From contig NW_026014713.1 of NCBI RefSeq assembly GCF_020379485.1, positions 1 through 64,000 of the forward strand: a stretch of DNA of 64,000 bases, given 5' to 3'. Positions 1 to 15,000 of the stretch are shown piece by piece; positions within the stretch are counted from its first letter, which is position 1; every line of letters begins with the position of its first letter. Made by a program: the position numbers and the translations under genes. Source of the DNA: Brassica napus (taxonomy: Eukaryota; Streptophyta; Magnoliopsida; Brassicales; Brassicaceae). The notes beneath the pieces were generated by a model. It worked only from the letters and a program-made list of their open reading frames with translations. It was not told the DNA's origin and ran no database searches.

Positions 1-3000
1 TTTGAAAGTGGGATAACTTCTTCATCCTAATTCCTATGAGATTTATTCCACTTCCTGGTGATTCTCCACTTCTTTATTATCCAAATACAGCTTCTTACAT
101 CGCGATTCATCCTGGTTTGATTAGAATGACGAGGAAGTTGTCATATTCCCAAACAGGAAACTGGGATCACCTTATTTGAAAGTGGGATAACTTCTTCATC
201 CTAATTCCTATGAGAATTATTCCACTTCCTGGTGATTCTCCACTACTTTTGTATACAAATCAGCTTCTTACATCGCGATTCATCCTGGTTTGATTAGAAT
301 GACGAGGAAGTTGTCATATTCCCAAACAGAAAACTGGGATCACCTGATTTGAAAGTGGGATAACTTCTTCATCCTAATTCCTATGAGAATTTATTCCACT
401 TCCTGGTGATTCTCCACTACTTTTTGTATCCAAATACAGCTTCTTACATCGCGATTCATCCTGGTTTGATTAGAATGACGAGGAAGTTGTCATATTCCCA
501 AACAGGAAAACTGGGATCACCTGATTTGAAAGTGGGATAACTTCTTCATCCTAATTCCTATGAGAATTATTCCACTTCCTGGTGATTCTCCACTACTTTT
601 TGTATCCAAATACAGCTTCTTACATCGCGATTCATCCTGGTTTGATTAGAATGACGAGGAAGTTGTCATATTCCCAAACAGAAAACTGGGATCACCTGAT
701 TTGAAAGTGGGATAACTTCTTCATCCTAATTCCTATGAGATTTATTCCACTTCCTGGTGATTCTCCACTACTTTATGTATCCAAATACAGCTTCTTACAT
801 CGCGATTCATCCTGTTTGATTAGAATGACGAGGAAGTTGTCATATTCCCAACAGGAAACTGGGATCACCTGATTTGAAAGTGGGATAACTCTTCTTCATC
901 CTAATTCCTATGAGATATTATTCCACTTCCTGGTGATTCTCCACTTCTTTATGTATCCAAATACAGCTTCTTACTCGTACATCGCGATTCATCCTGGTTT
1001 GATTAGAATGACGAGGAAGTTGTCATATTCCCAAACAGGAAAACTGGGATCACCTGATTTGAAAGTGGGATAACTTCTTCATCCTAATTCCTATGAGATT
1101 TATTCCACTTCCTGGTGATTCTCCACTACTTTATGTATCCAAATACACTTCTTACATCGCGATTCATCCTGGTTTGATTAGAATGACGAGGAAGTTGTCA
1201 TATTCCCAAACAGGAAAACTGGGATCACCTGATTTGAAAGTGGGATAACTTCTTCATCCTAATTCCTATGAGAATTATTCCACTTCCTGGTGATTCTCCA
1301 CTACTTTTGTATACAAATACAGCTTCTTACATCGCGATTCATCCTGGTTTGATTAGAATGACGAGGAAGTTGTCATATTCCCAAACAGGAAAACTGGGAT
1401 CACCTGATTTGAAAGTGGGATAACTTCTTCATCCTAATTCCTATGAGATTTATTATTCCACTTCCTGGTGATTCTCCACTACTTTATGTATCAATATAGC
1501 TTCTTACATCGCGATTCATCCTGGTTTGATTAGAATGACGAGGAAGTTGTCATATTCCCAAACAGGAAAACTGGATCACCTGATTTGAAAGTGGGATAAC
1601 TTCTTCATCCTAATTCCTATGAGATTTATTACCACTTCCTGGTGATTCTCCACTTCTTTATGTATCCAAATACATCTTCTTACATCGCGATTCATCCTGG
1701 TTTGATTAGAATGACGAGGAAGTTGTCATATTCCCAAACAGGAAAACTGGGATCACCTGATTTGAAAGTGGGATAACTTCTTCATCCTAATTCCTATGAG
1801 AATTATTCCACTTCCTGGTGATTCTCCACTACTTTTTGTATCCAAATACAGCTTCTTACATCGCGATTCATCCTGGTTTGATTAGAATGACGAGGAAGTT
1901 GTCATATTCCCAAACAGGAAAACTGGGATCACCTGATTTGAAAGTGGGATAACTTCTTCATCCTAATTCCTATGAGATTTATTCCACTTCCTGGTGATTC
2001 TCCACTACTTTATGTATCCAAATACATTTCTTACATCGCGATTCATCCTGGTTTGATTAGAATGACGAGGAAGTTGTCATATTCCCAAACAGGAAAACTG
2101 GGATCACCTGATTTGAAAGTGGGATAACTTCTTCATCCTAATTCCTATGAGAATTATTCCACTTCCTGGTGATTCTCCACTACTTTATGTATCCAAATAC
2201 AGCTTCTTACATCGCGATTCATCCTGGTTTGATTAGAATGACGAGGAAGTTGTCATATTCCCAAACAGGAAAACTGGGATCACCTGATTTGAAAGTGGGA
2301 TAACTTCTTCATCCTAATTCCTATGAGAATTATTCCACTTCCTGGTGATTCTCCACTACTTTTTGTATCCAAATACAGCTTCTTACATCATCGCGATTCA
2401 TCCTGGTTTGATTAGAATGACGAGGAAGTTGTCATATTCCCAAACAGGAAAACTGGGATCACCTGATTTGAAAGTGGGATAACTTCTTCATCCTAATTCC
2501 TATGAGATTTATTCCACTTCCTGGTGATTCTCCACTACTTATGTATCCAAATACATCTTCTTACATCGCGATTCATCCTGGTTTGATTAGAATGACGAGG
2601 AAGTTGTCATATTCCCAAACAGGAAAACTGGGATCACCTGATTTGAAAGTGGGATAACTTCTTCATCCTAATTCCTATGAGATTATTCCACTTCCTGGTG
2701 ATTCTCCACTACTTTTGTATCCAAATACAGCTTCTTACATCGCGATTCATCCTGGTTTGATTAGAATGACGAGGAAGTTGTCATATTCCCAAACAGGAAA
2801 ACTGGGATCACCTGATTTGAAAGTGGGATAACTTCTTCATCCTAATTCCTATGAGAATTATTCCACTTCCTGGTGATTCTCCACTTTTTGTATCCAAATA
2901 CAGCTTCTTACATCGCGATTCATCCTGGTTTGATTAGAATGACGAGGAAGTTGTCATATTCCCAAACAGAAAACTGGGATCACCTGATTTGAAAGTGGGA

Positions 3001-6000
3001 TAACTTCTTCATCCTAATTCCTATGAGATTATTCCACTTCCTGGTGATTCTCCACTACTTTATGTATCCAAATACAGCTTCTTACATCGCGATTCATCCT
3101 GGTTTGATTAGAATGACGAGGAAGTTGTCATATTCCCAAACAGGAAAACTGGGATCACCTGATTTGAAAGTGGGATAACTTCTTCATCCTAATTCCTATG
3201 AGAATTATTCCACTTCCTGGTGATTCTCCACTACTTTATGTATCCAAATACAGCTTCTTACATCGCGATTCATCCTGGTTTGATTAGAATGACGAGGAAG
3301 TTGTCATATTCCAAACAGGAAAACTGGGATCACCTGATTTGAAAGTGGGATAACTTCTTCATCCTAATTCCTATGAGAATTATTCCACTTCCTGGTGATT
3401 CTCCACTACTTTTTGTATACAAATACAGCTTCTTACATCGCGATTCATCCTGGTTTGATTAGAATGACGAGGAAGTTGTCATATTCCCAAACAGGAAAAC
3501 TGGGATCACCTGATTTGAAAGTGGGATAACTTCTTCATCCTAATTCCTATGAGATTTATTCCACTTCCTGGTGATTCTCCACTTCTTTATGTATCCAAAT
3601 ACATCTTCTTACATCGCGATTCATCCTGGTTTGATTAGAATGACGAGGAAGTTGTCATATTCCCAAACAGGAAAACTGGGATCACCTGATTTGAAAGTGG
3701 GATAACTTCTTCATCCTAATTCCTATGAGAATTATTCCACTTCCTGGTGATTCTCCACTACTTTTGTATAAATACAGCTTCTTACATCGCGATTCATCCT
3801 GGTTTGATTAGAATGACGAGGAAGTTGTCATATTCCCAAACAGGAAAACTGGGATCACCTGATTTGAAAGTGGGATAACTTCTTCATCCTAATTCCTATG
3901 AGATTTATTCCACTTCCTGGTGATTCTCCACTACTTTATGTATCCAAATACAGCTTCTTACATCGCGATTCATCCTGGTTTGATTAGAATGACGAGGAAG
4001 TTGTCATATTCCCAAATAGGAAACTGGGATCACCTGATTTGAAAGTGGGATAACTTCTTCATCCTAATTCCTATGAGATTTATTCCACTTCCTGGTGATT
4101 CTCCACTACTTTATGTATCCAAATACAGCTTCTTACATCGCGATTCATCCTGGTTGATTAGAATGACGAGGAAGTTGTCATATTCCCAAACAGGAAAACT
4201 GGGATCACCTGATTTGAAAGTGGGATAACTTCTTCATCCTAATTCCTATGAGATTTATTCCACTTCCTGGTGATTCTCCACTACTTTATGTATCCAAATA
4301 CAGCTTCATACATCGCGATTCATCCTGGTTTGATTAGAATGACGAGGAAGTTGTCATATTCCCAAACAGAAAACTGGGATCACCTGATTTGAAAGTGGGA
4401 TAACTTCTTCATCCTAATTCCTATGAGAATTATTCCACTTCCTGGTGATTCTCCACTACTTTTTGTATCCAATACAGCTTCTTACATCGCGATTCATCCT
4501 GGTTTGATTAGAATGACGAGGAAGTTGTCATATTCCCAAACAGGAAAACTGGGATCACCTGATTTGAAAGTGGGATAACTTCTTCATCCTAATACTATGA
4601 GATTTATTCCACTTCCTGGTGATTCTCCACTTCTTATGTATCCAAATACAGCTTCTTACATCGCGATTCATCCTGGTTTGATTAGAATGACGAGGAAGTT
4701 GTCATATTCCCAAACAGGAAAACTGGGATCACCTGATTTGAAAGTGGGATAACTTCTTCATCCTAATTCCTATGAGAATTATTCCACTTCCTGGTGATTC
4801 TCCACTACTTTTGTATCCAAATACAGCTTCTTACATCGCGATTCATCCTGGTTTGATTAGAATGACGAGGAAGTTGTCATATTCCCAAACAGGAAAACTG
4901 GGATCACCTGATTTGAAAGTGGGATAACTTCTTCATCCTAATTCCTATGAGATTTATTCCACTTCCTGGTGATTCTCCACTACTTTATGTATCCAAATAC
5001 AGCTTCTTACATCGCGATTCATCCTGGTTTGATTAGAATGACGAGGAAGTTGTCATATTCCCAAACAGGAAAACTGGGATCACCTGATTTGAAAGTGGGA
5101 TAACTTCTTCATCCTAATCCTATGAGATTTATTATTCCACTTCCTGGTGATTCTCCACTTCTTTATGTATCCAAATACAGCTTCTTACATCGCGATTCAT
5201 CCTGGTTTGATTAGAATGACGAGGAAGTTGTCATATTCCCAAACAGGAAAACTGGGATCACCTGATTTGAAAGTGGGATAACTTCTTCATCCTAATTCCT
5301 ATGAGAATTATTCCACTTCCTGGTGATTCTCCACTACTTTTGTATCCAAATACAGCTTCTTACATCGCGATTCATCCTGGTTTGATTAGAATGACGAGGA
5401 AGTTGTCATATTCCCAAACAGGAAAACTGGGATCACCTGATTTGAAAGTGGGATAACTCTTCTTCATCCTAATTCCTATGAGATTTATTCCACTTCCTGG
5501 TGATTCTCCACTACTTTATGTATCCAAATACAGCTTCTTACATCGCGATTCATCCTGGTTTGATTAGAATGACGAGGAAGTTGTCATATTCCCAAACAGG
5601 AAAACTGGGATCACCTGATTTGAAAGTGGGATAACTTCTTCATCCTAATTCCTATGAGATTATTCCACTTCCTGGTGATTCTCCACTACTTTTTGTATCC
5701 AAATACAGCTTCTTACATCGCGATTCATCCTGGTTTGATTAGAATGACGAGGAAGTTGTCATATTCCCAAACAGGAAAACTGGGATCACCTGATTTGAAA
5801 GTGGGATAACTTCTTCATCCTAATTCCTATGAGAATTATTCCACTTCCTGGTGATTCTCCACTACTTTTTGTATCCAAATACAGCTTCTTACATCGCGAT
5901 TCATCCTGTTTGATTAGAATGACGAGGAAGTTGTCATATTCCCAAACAGGAAAACTGGGATCACCTGATTTGAAAGTGGGATAACTTCTTCATCCTAATT

Positions 6001-9000
6001 CTATGAGATTTATTCCACTTCCTGGTGATTCTCCACTACTTTATGTATCCAAATACAGCTTCTTACATCGCGATTCATCCTGGTTTGATTAGAATGACGA
6101 GGAAGTTGTCATATTCCCAAACAGGAAAACTGGGATCACCTGATTTGAAAGTGGGATAACTTCTTCATCCTAATTCCTATGAGAATTATTCCACTTCCTG
6201 GTGATTCTCCACTACTTTATGTATCCAAATACAGCTTCTTACATCGCGATTCATCCTGGTTTGATTAGAATGACGAGGAAGTTGTCATATTCCCAAACAG
6301 GAAAACTGGGATCACCTGATTTGAAAGTGGGATAACTTCTTCATCCTAATTCCTATGAGAATTATTCCACTTCCTGGTGATTCTCCACTACTTTTTGTAT
6401 CCAAATACAGCTTCTTACATCGCGATTCATCCTGATTTGATTAGAATGACGAGGAAGTTGTCATATTCCCAAACAGGAAAACTGGGATCACCTGATTTGA
6501 AAGTGGGATAACTTCTTCATCCTAATTCCTATGAGATTTATTCCACTTCCTGGTGATTCTCCACTTCTTTATGTATCCAAATACATCTTCTTACATCGCG
6601 ATTCATCCTGGTTTGATTAGAATGACGAGGAAGTTGTCATATTCCCAAACAGGAAAACTGGGATCACCTGATTTGAAAGTGGGATAACTTCTTCATCCTA
6701 ATTCCTATGAGAATTATTCCACTTCCTGGTGATTCTCCACTACTTTTTGTATACAAATACAGCTTCTTACATCGCGATTCATCCTGGTTTGATTAGAATG
6801 ACGAGGAAGTTGTCATATTCCCAAACAGGAAAACTGGGATCACCTGATTTGAAAGTGGGATAACTTCTTCATCCTAATTCCTATGAGATTTATTCCACTT
6901 CCTGGTGATTCTCCACTACTTTTTGTATCCAAATACAGCTTCTTACATCGCGATTCATCCTGGTTTGATCAGAATGACGAGGAAGTTGTCATATTCCCAA
7001 ACAGGAAAACTGGGATCACCTGATTTGAAAGTGGGATAACTTCTTCATCCTAATTCCTATGAGAATTATTCCACTTCCTGGTGATTCTCCACTACTTTTT
7101 GTATCAAATACAGCTTCTTACATCGCGATTCATCCTGGTTTGATTAGAATGACGAGGAAGTTGTCATATTCCCAAACAGGAAAACTGGGATCACCTGATT
7201 TGAAAGTGGGATAACTTCTTCATCCTAATTCCTATGAGATTATTCCACTTCCTGGTGATTCTCCACTCTTTATGTATCCAAATACAGCTTCTTACATCGC
7301 GATTCATCCTGGTTTGATTAGAATGACGAGGAAGTTGTCATATTCCCAAACAGGAAAACTGGGATCACCTGATTTGAAAGTGGGATAACTTCTTCATCCT
7401 AATTCCTATGAGAATTATTCCACTTCCTGGTGATTCTCCACTACTTTATGTATCCAAATACAGCTTCTTACATCGCGATTCATCCTGGTTTGATTAGAAT
7501 GACGAGGAAGTTGTCATATTCCCAAACAGGAAAACTGGGATCACCTGATTTGAAAGTGGGATAACTTCTTCATCCTAATTCCTATGAGATTTATTCCACT
7601 TCCTGGTGATTCTCCACTTCTTTATGTATCCAAATACATCTTCTTACATCGCGATTCATCCTGGTTTGATTAGAATGACGAGGAAGTTGTCATATTCCCA
7701 AACAGGAAAACTGGGATCACCTGATTTGAAAGTGGGATAACTTCTTCATCCTAATTCCTATGAGAATTATTCCACTTCCTGGTGATTCTCCACTACTTTT
7801 TGTATACAAATACAGCTTCTTACATCGCGATTCATCCTGGTTTGATTAGAATGACGAGGAAGTTGTCATATTCCCAAACAGGAAAACTGGGATCACCTGA
7901 TTTGAAAGTGGGATAACTTCTTCATCCTAATTCCTATGAGATTTATTCCACTTCCTGGTGATTCTCCACTTCTTTATGTATCCAAATACAGCTTCTTACA
8001 TCGCGATTCATCCTGGTTTGATTAGAATGACGAGGAAGTTGTCATATTCCCAAACAGGAAACTGGGATCACCTGATTTGAAAGTGGGATAACTTCTTCAT
8101 CCTAATTCCTATGAGATTTATTCCACTTCCTGGTGATTCTCCACTACTTTATGTATCCAAATACAGCTTCTTACATCGCGATTCATCCTGGTTTGATTAG
8201 AATGACGAGGAAGTTGTCATATTCCCAAACAGGAAAACTGGGATCACCTGATTTGAAAGTGGGATAACTTCTTCATCCTAATTCCTATGAGAATTATTCC
8301 ACTTCCTGGTGATTCTCCACTACTTTTTGTATACAAATACAGCTTCTTACATCGCGATTCATCCTGATTTGATTAGAATGACGAGGAAGTTGTCATATTC
8401 CCAAACAGGAAAACTGGGATCACCTGATTTGAAAGTGGGATAACTTCTTCATCCTAATTCCTATGAGATTTATTCCACTTCCTGGTGATTCTCCACTACT
8501 TTATGTATCCAAATACAGCTTCTTACATCGCGATTCATCCTGGTTTGATCAGAATGACGAGGAAGTTGTCATATTCCCAAACAGGAAAACTGGGATCACC
8601 TGATTTGAAAGTGGGATAACTTCTTCATCCTAATTCCTATGAGATTTATTCCACTTCCTGGTGATTCTCCACTACTTTATGTATCCAAATACAGCTTCTT
8701 ACATCGCGATTCATCCTGGTTTGATTAGAATGACGAGGAAGTTGTCATATTCCCAAACAGGAAAACTGGGATCACCTGATTTGAAAGTGGGATAACTTCT
8801 TCATCCTAATTCCTATGAGAATTATTCCACTTCCTGGTGATTCTCCACTACTTTTTGTATCCAAATACAGCTTCTTACATCGCGATTCATCCTGGTTTGA
8901 TCAGAATGACGAGGAAGTTGTCATATTCCCAAACAGGAAAACTGGGATCACCTGATTTGAAAGTGGGATAACTTCTTCATCCTAATTCCTATGAGAATTA

Positions 9001-12000
9001 TTCCACTTCCTGGTGATTCTCCACTACTTTTTGTATCCAAATACAGCTTCTTACATCGCGATTCATCCTGGTTTGATTAGAATGACGAGGAAGTTGTCAT
9101 ATTCCCAAACAGGAAAACTGGGATCACCTGATTTGAAAGTGGGATAACTTCTTCATCCTAATTCCTATGAGATTTATTCCACTTCCTGGTGATTCTCCAC
9201 TTCTTTATGTATCCAAATACATTTCTTACATCGCGATTCATCCTGGTTTGATTAGAATGACGAGGAAGTTGTCATATTCCCAAACAGGAAAACTGGGATC
9301 ACCTGATTTGAAAGTGGGATAACTTCTTCATCCTAATTCCTATGAGAATTATTCCACTTCCTGGTGATTCTCCACTACTTTATGTATCCAAATACAGCTT
9401 CTTACATCGCGATTCATCCTGGTTTGATTAGAATGACGAGGAAGTTGTCATATTCCCAAACAGGAAAACTGGGATCACCTGATTTGAAAGTGGGATAACT
9501 TCTTCATCCTAATTCCTATGAGATTATTCCACTTCCTGGTGATTCTCCACTACTTTTGTATCCAAATACAGCTTCTTACATCGCGATTCATCCTGGTTTG
9601 ATTAGAATGACGAGGAAGTTGTCATATTCCCAAACAGGAAAACTGGGATCACCTGATTTGAAAGTGGGATAACTTCTTCATCCTAATTCCTATGAGATTT
9701 ATTCCACTTCCTGGTGATTCTCCACTACTTTATGTATCCAAATACAGCTTCTTACATCGCGATTCATCCTGGTTTGATTAGAATGACGAGGAAGTTGTCA
9801 TATTCCCAAACAGGAAAACTGGGATCACCTGATTTGAAAGTGGGATAACTTCTTCATCCTAATTCCTATGAGAATTATTCCACTTCCTGGTGATTCTCCA
9901 CTACTTTATGTATCCAAATACAGCTTCTTACATCGCGATTCATCCTGGTTTGATTAGAATGACGAGGAAGTTGTCATATTCCCAAACAGGAAAACTGGGA
10001 TCACCTGATTTGAAAGTGGGATAACTTCTTCATCCTAATTCCTATGAGAATTATTCCACTTCCTGGTGATTCTCCACTACTTTTTGTATACAAATACAGC
10101 TTCTTACATCGCGATTCATCCTGATTTGATTAGAATGACGAGGAAGTTGTCATATTCCCAAACAGGAAAACTGGGATCACCTGATTTGAAAGTGGGATAA
10201 CTTCTTCATCCTAATTCCTATGAGATTTATTCCACTTCCTGGTGATTCTCCACTTCTTTATGTATCCAAATACAGCTTCTTACATCGCGATTCATCCTGG
10301 TTTGATTAGAATGACGAGGAAGTTGTCATATTCCCAAACAGGAAAACTGGGATCACCTGATTTGAAAGTGGGATAACTTCTTCATCCTAATTCCTATGAG
10401 AATTATTCCACTTCCTGGTGATTCTCCACTACTTTTTGTATCCAAATATAGGTTCTTACATCGCGATTCATCCTGGTTTGATCAGAATGACGAGGAAGTT
10501 GTCATATTCCCAAACAGGAAAACTGGGATCACCTGATTTGAAAGTGGGATAACTTCTTCATCCTAATTCCTATGAGAATTATTCCACTTCCTGGTGATTC
10601 TCCACTACTTTTTGTATACAAATACAGCTTCTTACATCGCGATTCATCCTGATTTGATTAGAATGACGAGGAAGTTGTCATATTCCCAAACAGAAAAACT
10701 GGGATCACCTGATTTGAAAGTGGGATAACTTCTTCATCCTAATTCCTATGAGATTTATTCCACTTCCTGGTGATTCTCCACTTCTTTATGTATCCAAATA
10801 CATCTTCTTACATCGCGATTCATCCTGGTTTGATTAGAATGACGAGGAAGTTGTCATATTCCCAAACAGGAAAACTGGGATCACCTGATTTGAAAGTGGG
10901 ATAACTTCTTCATCCTAATTCCTATGAGAATTATTCCACTTCCTGGTGATTCTCCACTTCTTTATGTATCCAAATACAGCTTCTTACATCGCGATTCATC
11001 CTGGTTTGATTAGAATGACGAGGAAGTTGTCATATTCCCAAACAGGAAAACTGGGATCACCTTATTTGAAAGTGGGATAACTTCTTCATCCTAATTCCTA
11101 TGAGAATTATTCCACTTCCTGGTGATTCTCCACTACTTTTTGTATACAAATACAGCTTCTTACATCGCGATTCATCCTGATTTGATTAGAATGACGAGGA
11201 AGTTGTCATATTCCCAAACAGGAAAACTGGGATCACCTGATTTGAAAGTGGGATAACTTCTTCATCCTAATTCCTATGAGATTTATTCCACTTCCTGGTG
11301 ATTCTCCACTTTTTATGTATCCAAATACATCTTCTTACATCGCGATTCATCCTGGTTTGATTAGAATGACGAGGAAGTTGTCATATTCCCAAACAGGAAA
11401 ACTGGGATCACCTGATTTGAAAGTGGGATAACTTCTTCATCCTAATTCCTATGAGAATTATTCCACTTCCTGGTGATTCTCCACTACTTTTTGTATACAA
11501 ATACAGCTTCTTACATCGCGATTCATCCTGATTTGATTAGAATGACGAGGAAGTTGTCATATTCCCAAACAGGAAAACTGGGATCACCTGATTTGAAAGT
11601 GGGATAACTTCTTCATCCTAATTCCTATGAGATTTATTCCACTTCCTGGTGATTCTCCACTTCTTTATGTATCCAAATACAGCTTCTTACATCGCGATTC
11701 ATCCTGGTTTGATTAGAATGACGAGGAAGTTGTCATATTCCCAAACAGGAAAACTGGGATCACCTGATTTGAAAGTGGGATAACTTCTTCATCCTAATAC
11801 TATGAGATTTATTCCACTTCCTGGTGATTCTCCACTACTTTATGTATCCAAATACAGCTTCTTACATCGCGATTCATCCTGGTTTGATTAGAATGACGAG
11901 GAAGTTGTCATATTCCCAAACAGGAAAACTGGGATCACCTGATTTGAAAGTGGGATAACTTCTTCATCCTAATTCCTATGAGAATTATTCCACTTCCTGG

Positions 12001-15000
12001 TGATTCTCCACTACTTTTTGTATCCAAATACAGCTTCTTACATCGCGATTCATCCTGGTTTGATCAGAATGACGAGGAAGTTGTCATATTCCCAAACAGG
12101 AAAACTGGGATCACCTGATTTGAAAGTGGGATAACTTCTTCATCCTAATTCCTATGAGAATTATTCCACTTCCTGGTGATTCTCCACTACTTTTTGTATA
12201 CAAATACAGCTTCTTACATCGCGATTCATCCTGATTTGATTAGAATGACGAGGAAGTTGTCATATTCCCAAACAGAAAAACTGGGATCACCTGATTTGAA
12301 AGTGGGATAACTTCTTCATCCTAATTCCTATGAGATTTATTCCACTTCCTGGTGATTCTCCACTTCTTTATGTATCCAAATACATTTTCTTACATCGCGA
12401 TTCATCCTGGTTTGATTAGAATGACGAGGAAGTTGTCATATTCCCAAACAGGAAAACTGGGATCACCTGATTTGAAAGTGGGATAACTTCTTCATCCTAA
12501 TTCCTATGAGAATTATTCCACTTCCTGGTGATTCTCCACTTCTTTATGTATCCAAATACAGCTTCTTACATCGCGATTCATCCTGGTTTGATTAGAATGA
12601 CGAGGAAGTTGTCATATTCCCAAACAGGAAAACTGGGATCACCTGATTTGAAAGTGGGATAACTTCTTCATCCTAATTCCTATGAGAATTATTCCACTTC
12701 CTGGTGATTCTCCACTACTTTTTGTATACAAATACAGCTTCTTACATCGCGATTCATCCTGATTTGATTAGAATGACGAGGAAGTTGTCATATTCCCAAA
12801 CAGGAAAACTGGGATCACCTGATTTGAAAGTGGGATAACTTCTTCATCCTAATTCCTATGAGATTTATTCCACTTCCTGGTGATTCTCCACTTCTTTATG
12901 TATCCAAATACATTTTCTTACATCGCGATTCATCCTGGTTTGATTAGAATGACGAGGAAGTTGTCATATTCCCAAACAGGAAAACTGGGATCACCTTATT
13001 TGAAAGTGGGATAACTTCTTCATCCTAATTCCTATAAGAATTATTCCACTTCCTGGTGATTCTCCACTTCTTTATGTATCCAAATACAGCTTCTTACATC
13101 GCGATTCATCCTGGTTTGATTAGAATGACGAGGAAGTTGTCATATTCCCAAACAGGAAAACTGGGATCACCTAATTTGAAAGTGGGATAACTTCTTCATC
13201 CTAATTCCTATGAGAATTATTCCACTTCCTGGTGATTCTCCACTACTTTTTGTATACAAATACAGCTTCTTACATCGCGATTCATCCTGATTTGATTAGA
13301 ATGACGAGGAAGTTGTCATATTCCCAAACAGGAAAACTGGGATCACCTGATTTGAAAGTGGGATAACTTCTTCATCCTAATTCCTATGAGATTTATTCCA
13401 CTTCCTGGTGATTCTCCACTTCTTTATGTATCCAAATACATCTTCTTACATCGCGATTCATCCTGGTTTGATTAGAATGACGAGGAAGTTGTCATATTCC
13501 CAAACAGGAAAACTGGGATCACCTGATTTGAAAGTGGGATAACTTCTTCATCCTAATTCCTATGAGATTTATTCCACTTCCTGGTGATTCTCCACTTCTT
13601 TATGTATCCAAATACATCTTCTTACATCGCGATTCATCCTGGTTTGATTAGAATGACGAGGAAGTTGTCATATTCCCAAACAGGAAAACTGGGATCACCT
13701 TATTTGAAAGTGGGATAACTTCTTCATCCTAATTCCTATGAGAATTATTCCACTTCCTGGTGATTCTCCACTACTTTTTGTATACAAATACAGCTTCTTA
13801 CATCGCGATTCATCCTGATTTGATTAGAATGACGAGGAAGTTGTCATATTCCCAAACAGGAAAACTGGGATCACCTGATTTGAAAGTGGGATAACTTCTT
13901 CATCCTAATTCCTATGAGATTTATTCCACTTCCTGGTGATTCTCCACTTCTTTATGTATCCAAATATAGCTTCTTACATCGCGATTCATCCTGGTTTGAT
14001 CAGAATGACGAGGAAGTTGTCATATTCCCAAACAAGAAAACTGGGATCACCTGATTTGAAAGTGGGATAACTTCTTCATCCTAACTCCTATGAGATTTAT
14101 TCCACTTCCTGGTGATTCTCCACTACTTTATGTATCCAAATACAGCTTCTTACATCGCGATTCATCCTGGTTTGATTAGAATGACGAGGAAGTTGTCATA
14201 TTCCCAAACAGGAAAACTGGGATCACCTGATTTGAAAGTGGGATAACTTCTTCATCCTAATTCCTATGAGAATTATTCCACTTCCTGGTGATTCTCCACT
14301 ACTTTTTGAATCCAAATATAGTTCTTACATCGCGATTCATCCTGGTTTGATCAGAATGACGAGGAAGTTGTCATATTCCCAAACAGGAAAACTGGGATCA
14401 CCTTATTTGAAAGTGGGATAACTTCTTCATCCTAATTCCTATGAGAATTATTCCACTTCCTGGTGATTCTCCACTACTTTTTGTATCCAAATACAGCTTC
14501 TTACATCGCGATTCATCCTGATTTGATTAGAATGACGAGGAAGTTGTCATATTCCCAAACAGGAAAACTGGGATCACCTGATTTGAAAGTGGGATAACTT
14601 CTTCATCCTAATTCCTATGAGATTTATTCCACTTCCTGGTGATTCTCCACTTCTTTATGTATCCAAATACATTTTCTTACATCGCGATTCATCCTGGTTT
14701 GATTAGAATGACGAGGAAGTTGTCATATTCCCAAACAGGAAAACTGGGATCACCTTATTTGAAAGTGGGATAACTTCTTCATCCTAATTCCTATAAGAAT
14801 TATTCCACTTCCTGGTGATTCTCCACTACTTTTTGTATACAAATACAGCTTCTTACATCGCGATTCATCCTGATTTGATTAGAATGACGAGGAAGTTGTC
14901 ATATTCCCAAACAGGAAAACTGGGATCACCTGATTTGAAAGTGGGATAACTTCTTCATCCTAATTCCTATGAGATTTATTTCACTTCCTGGTGATTCTCC

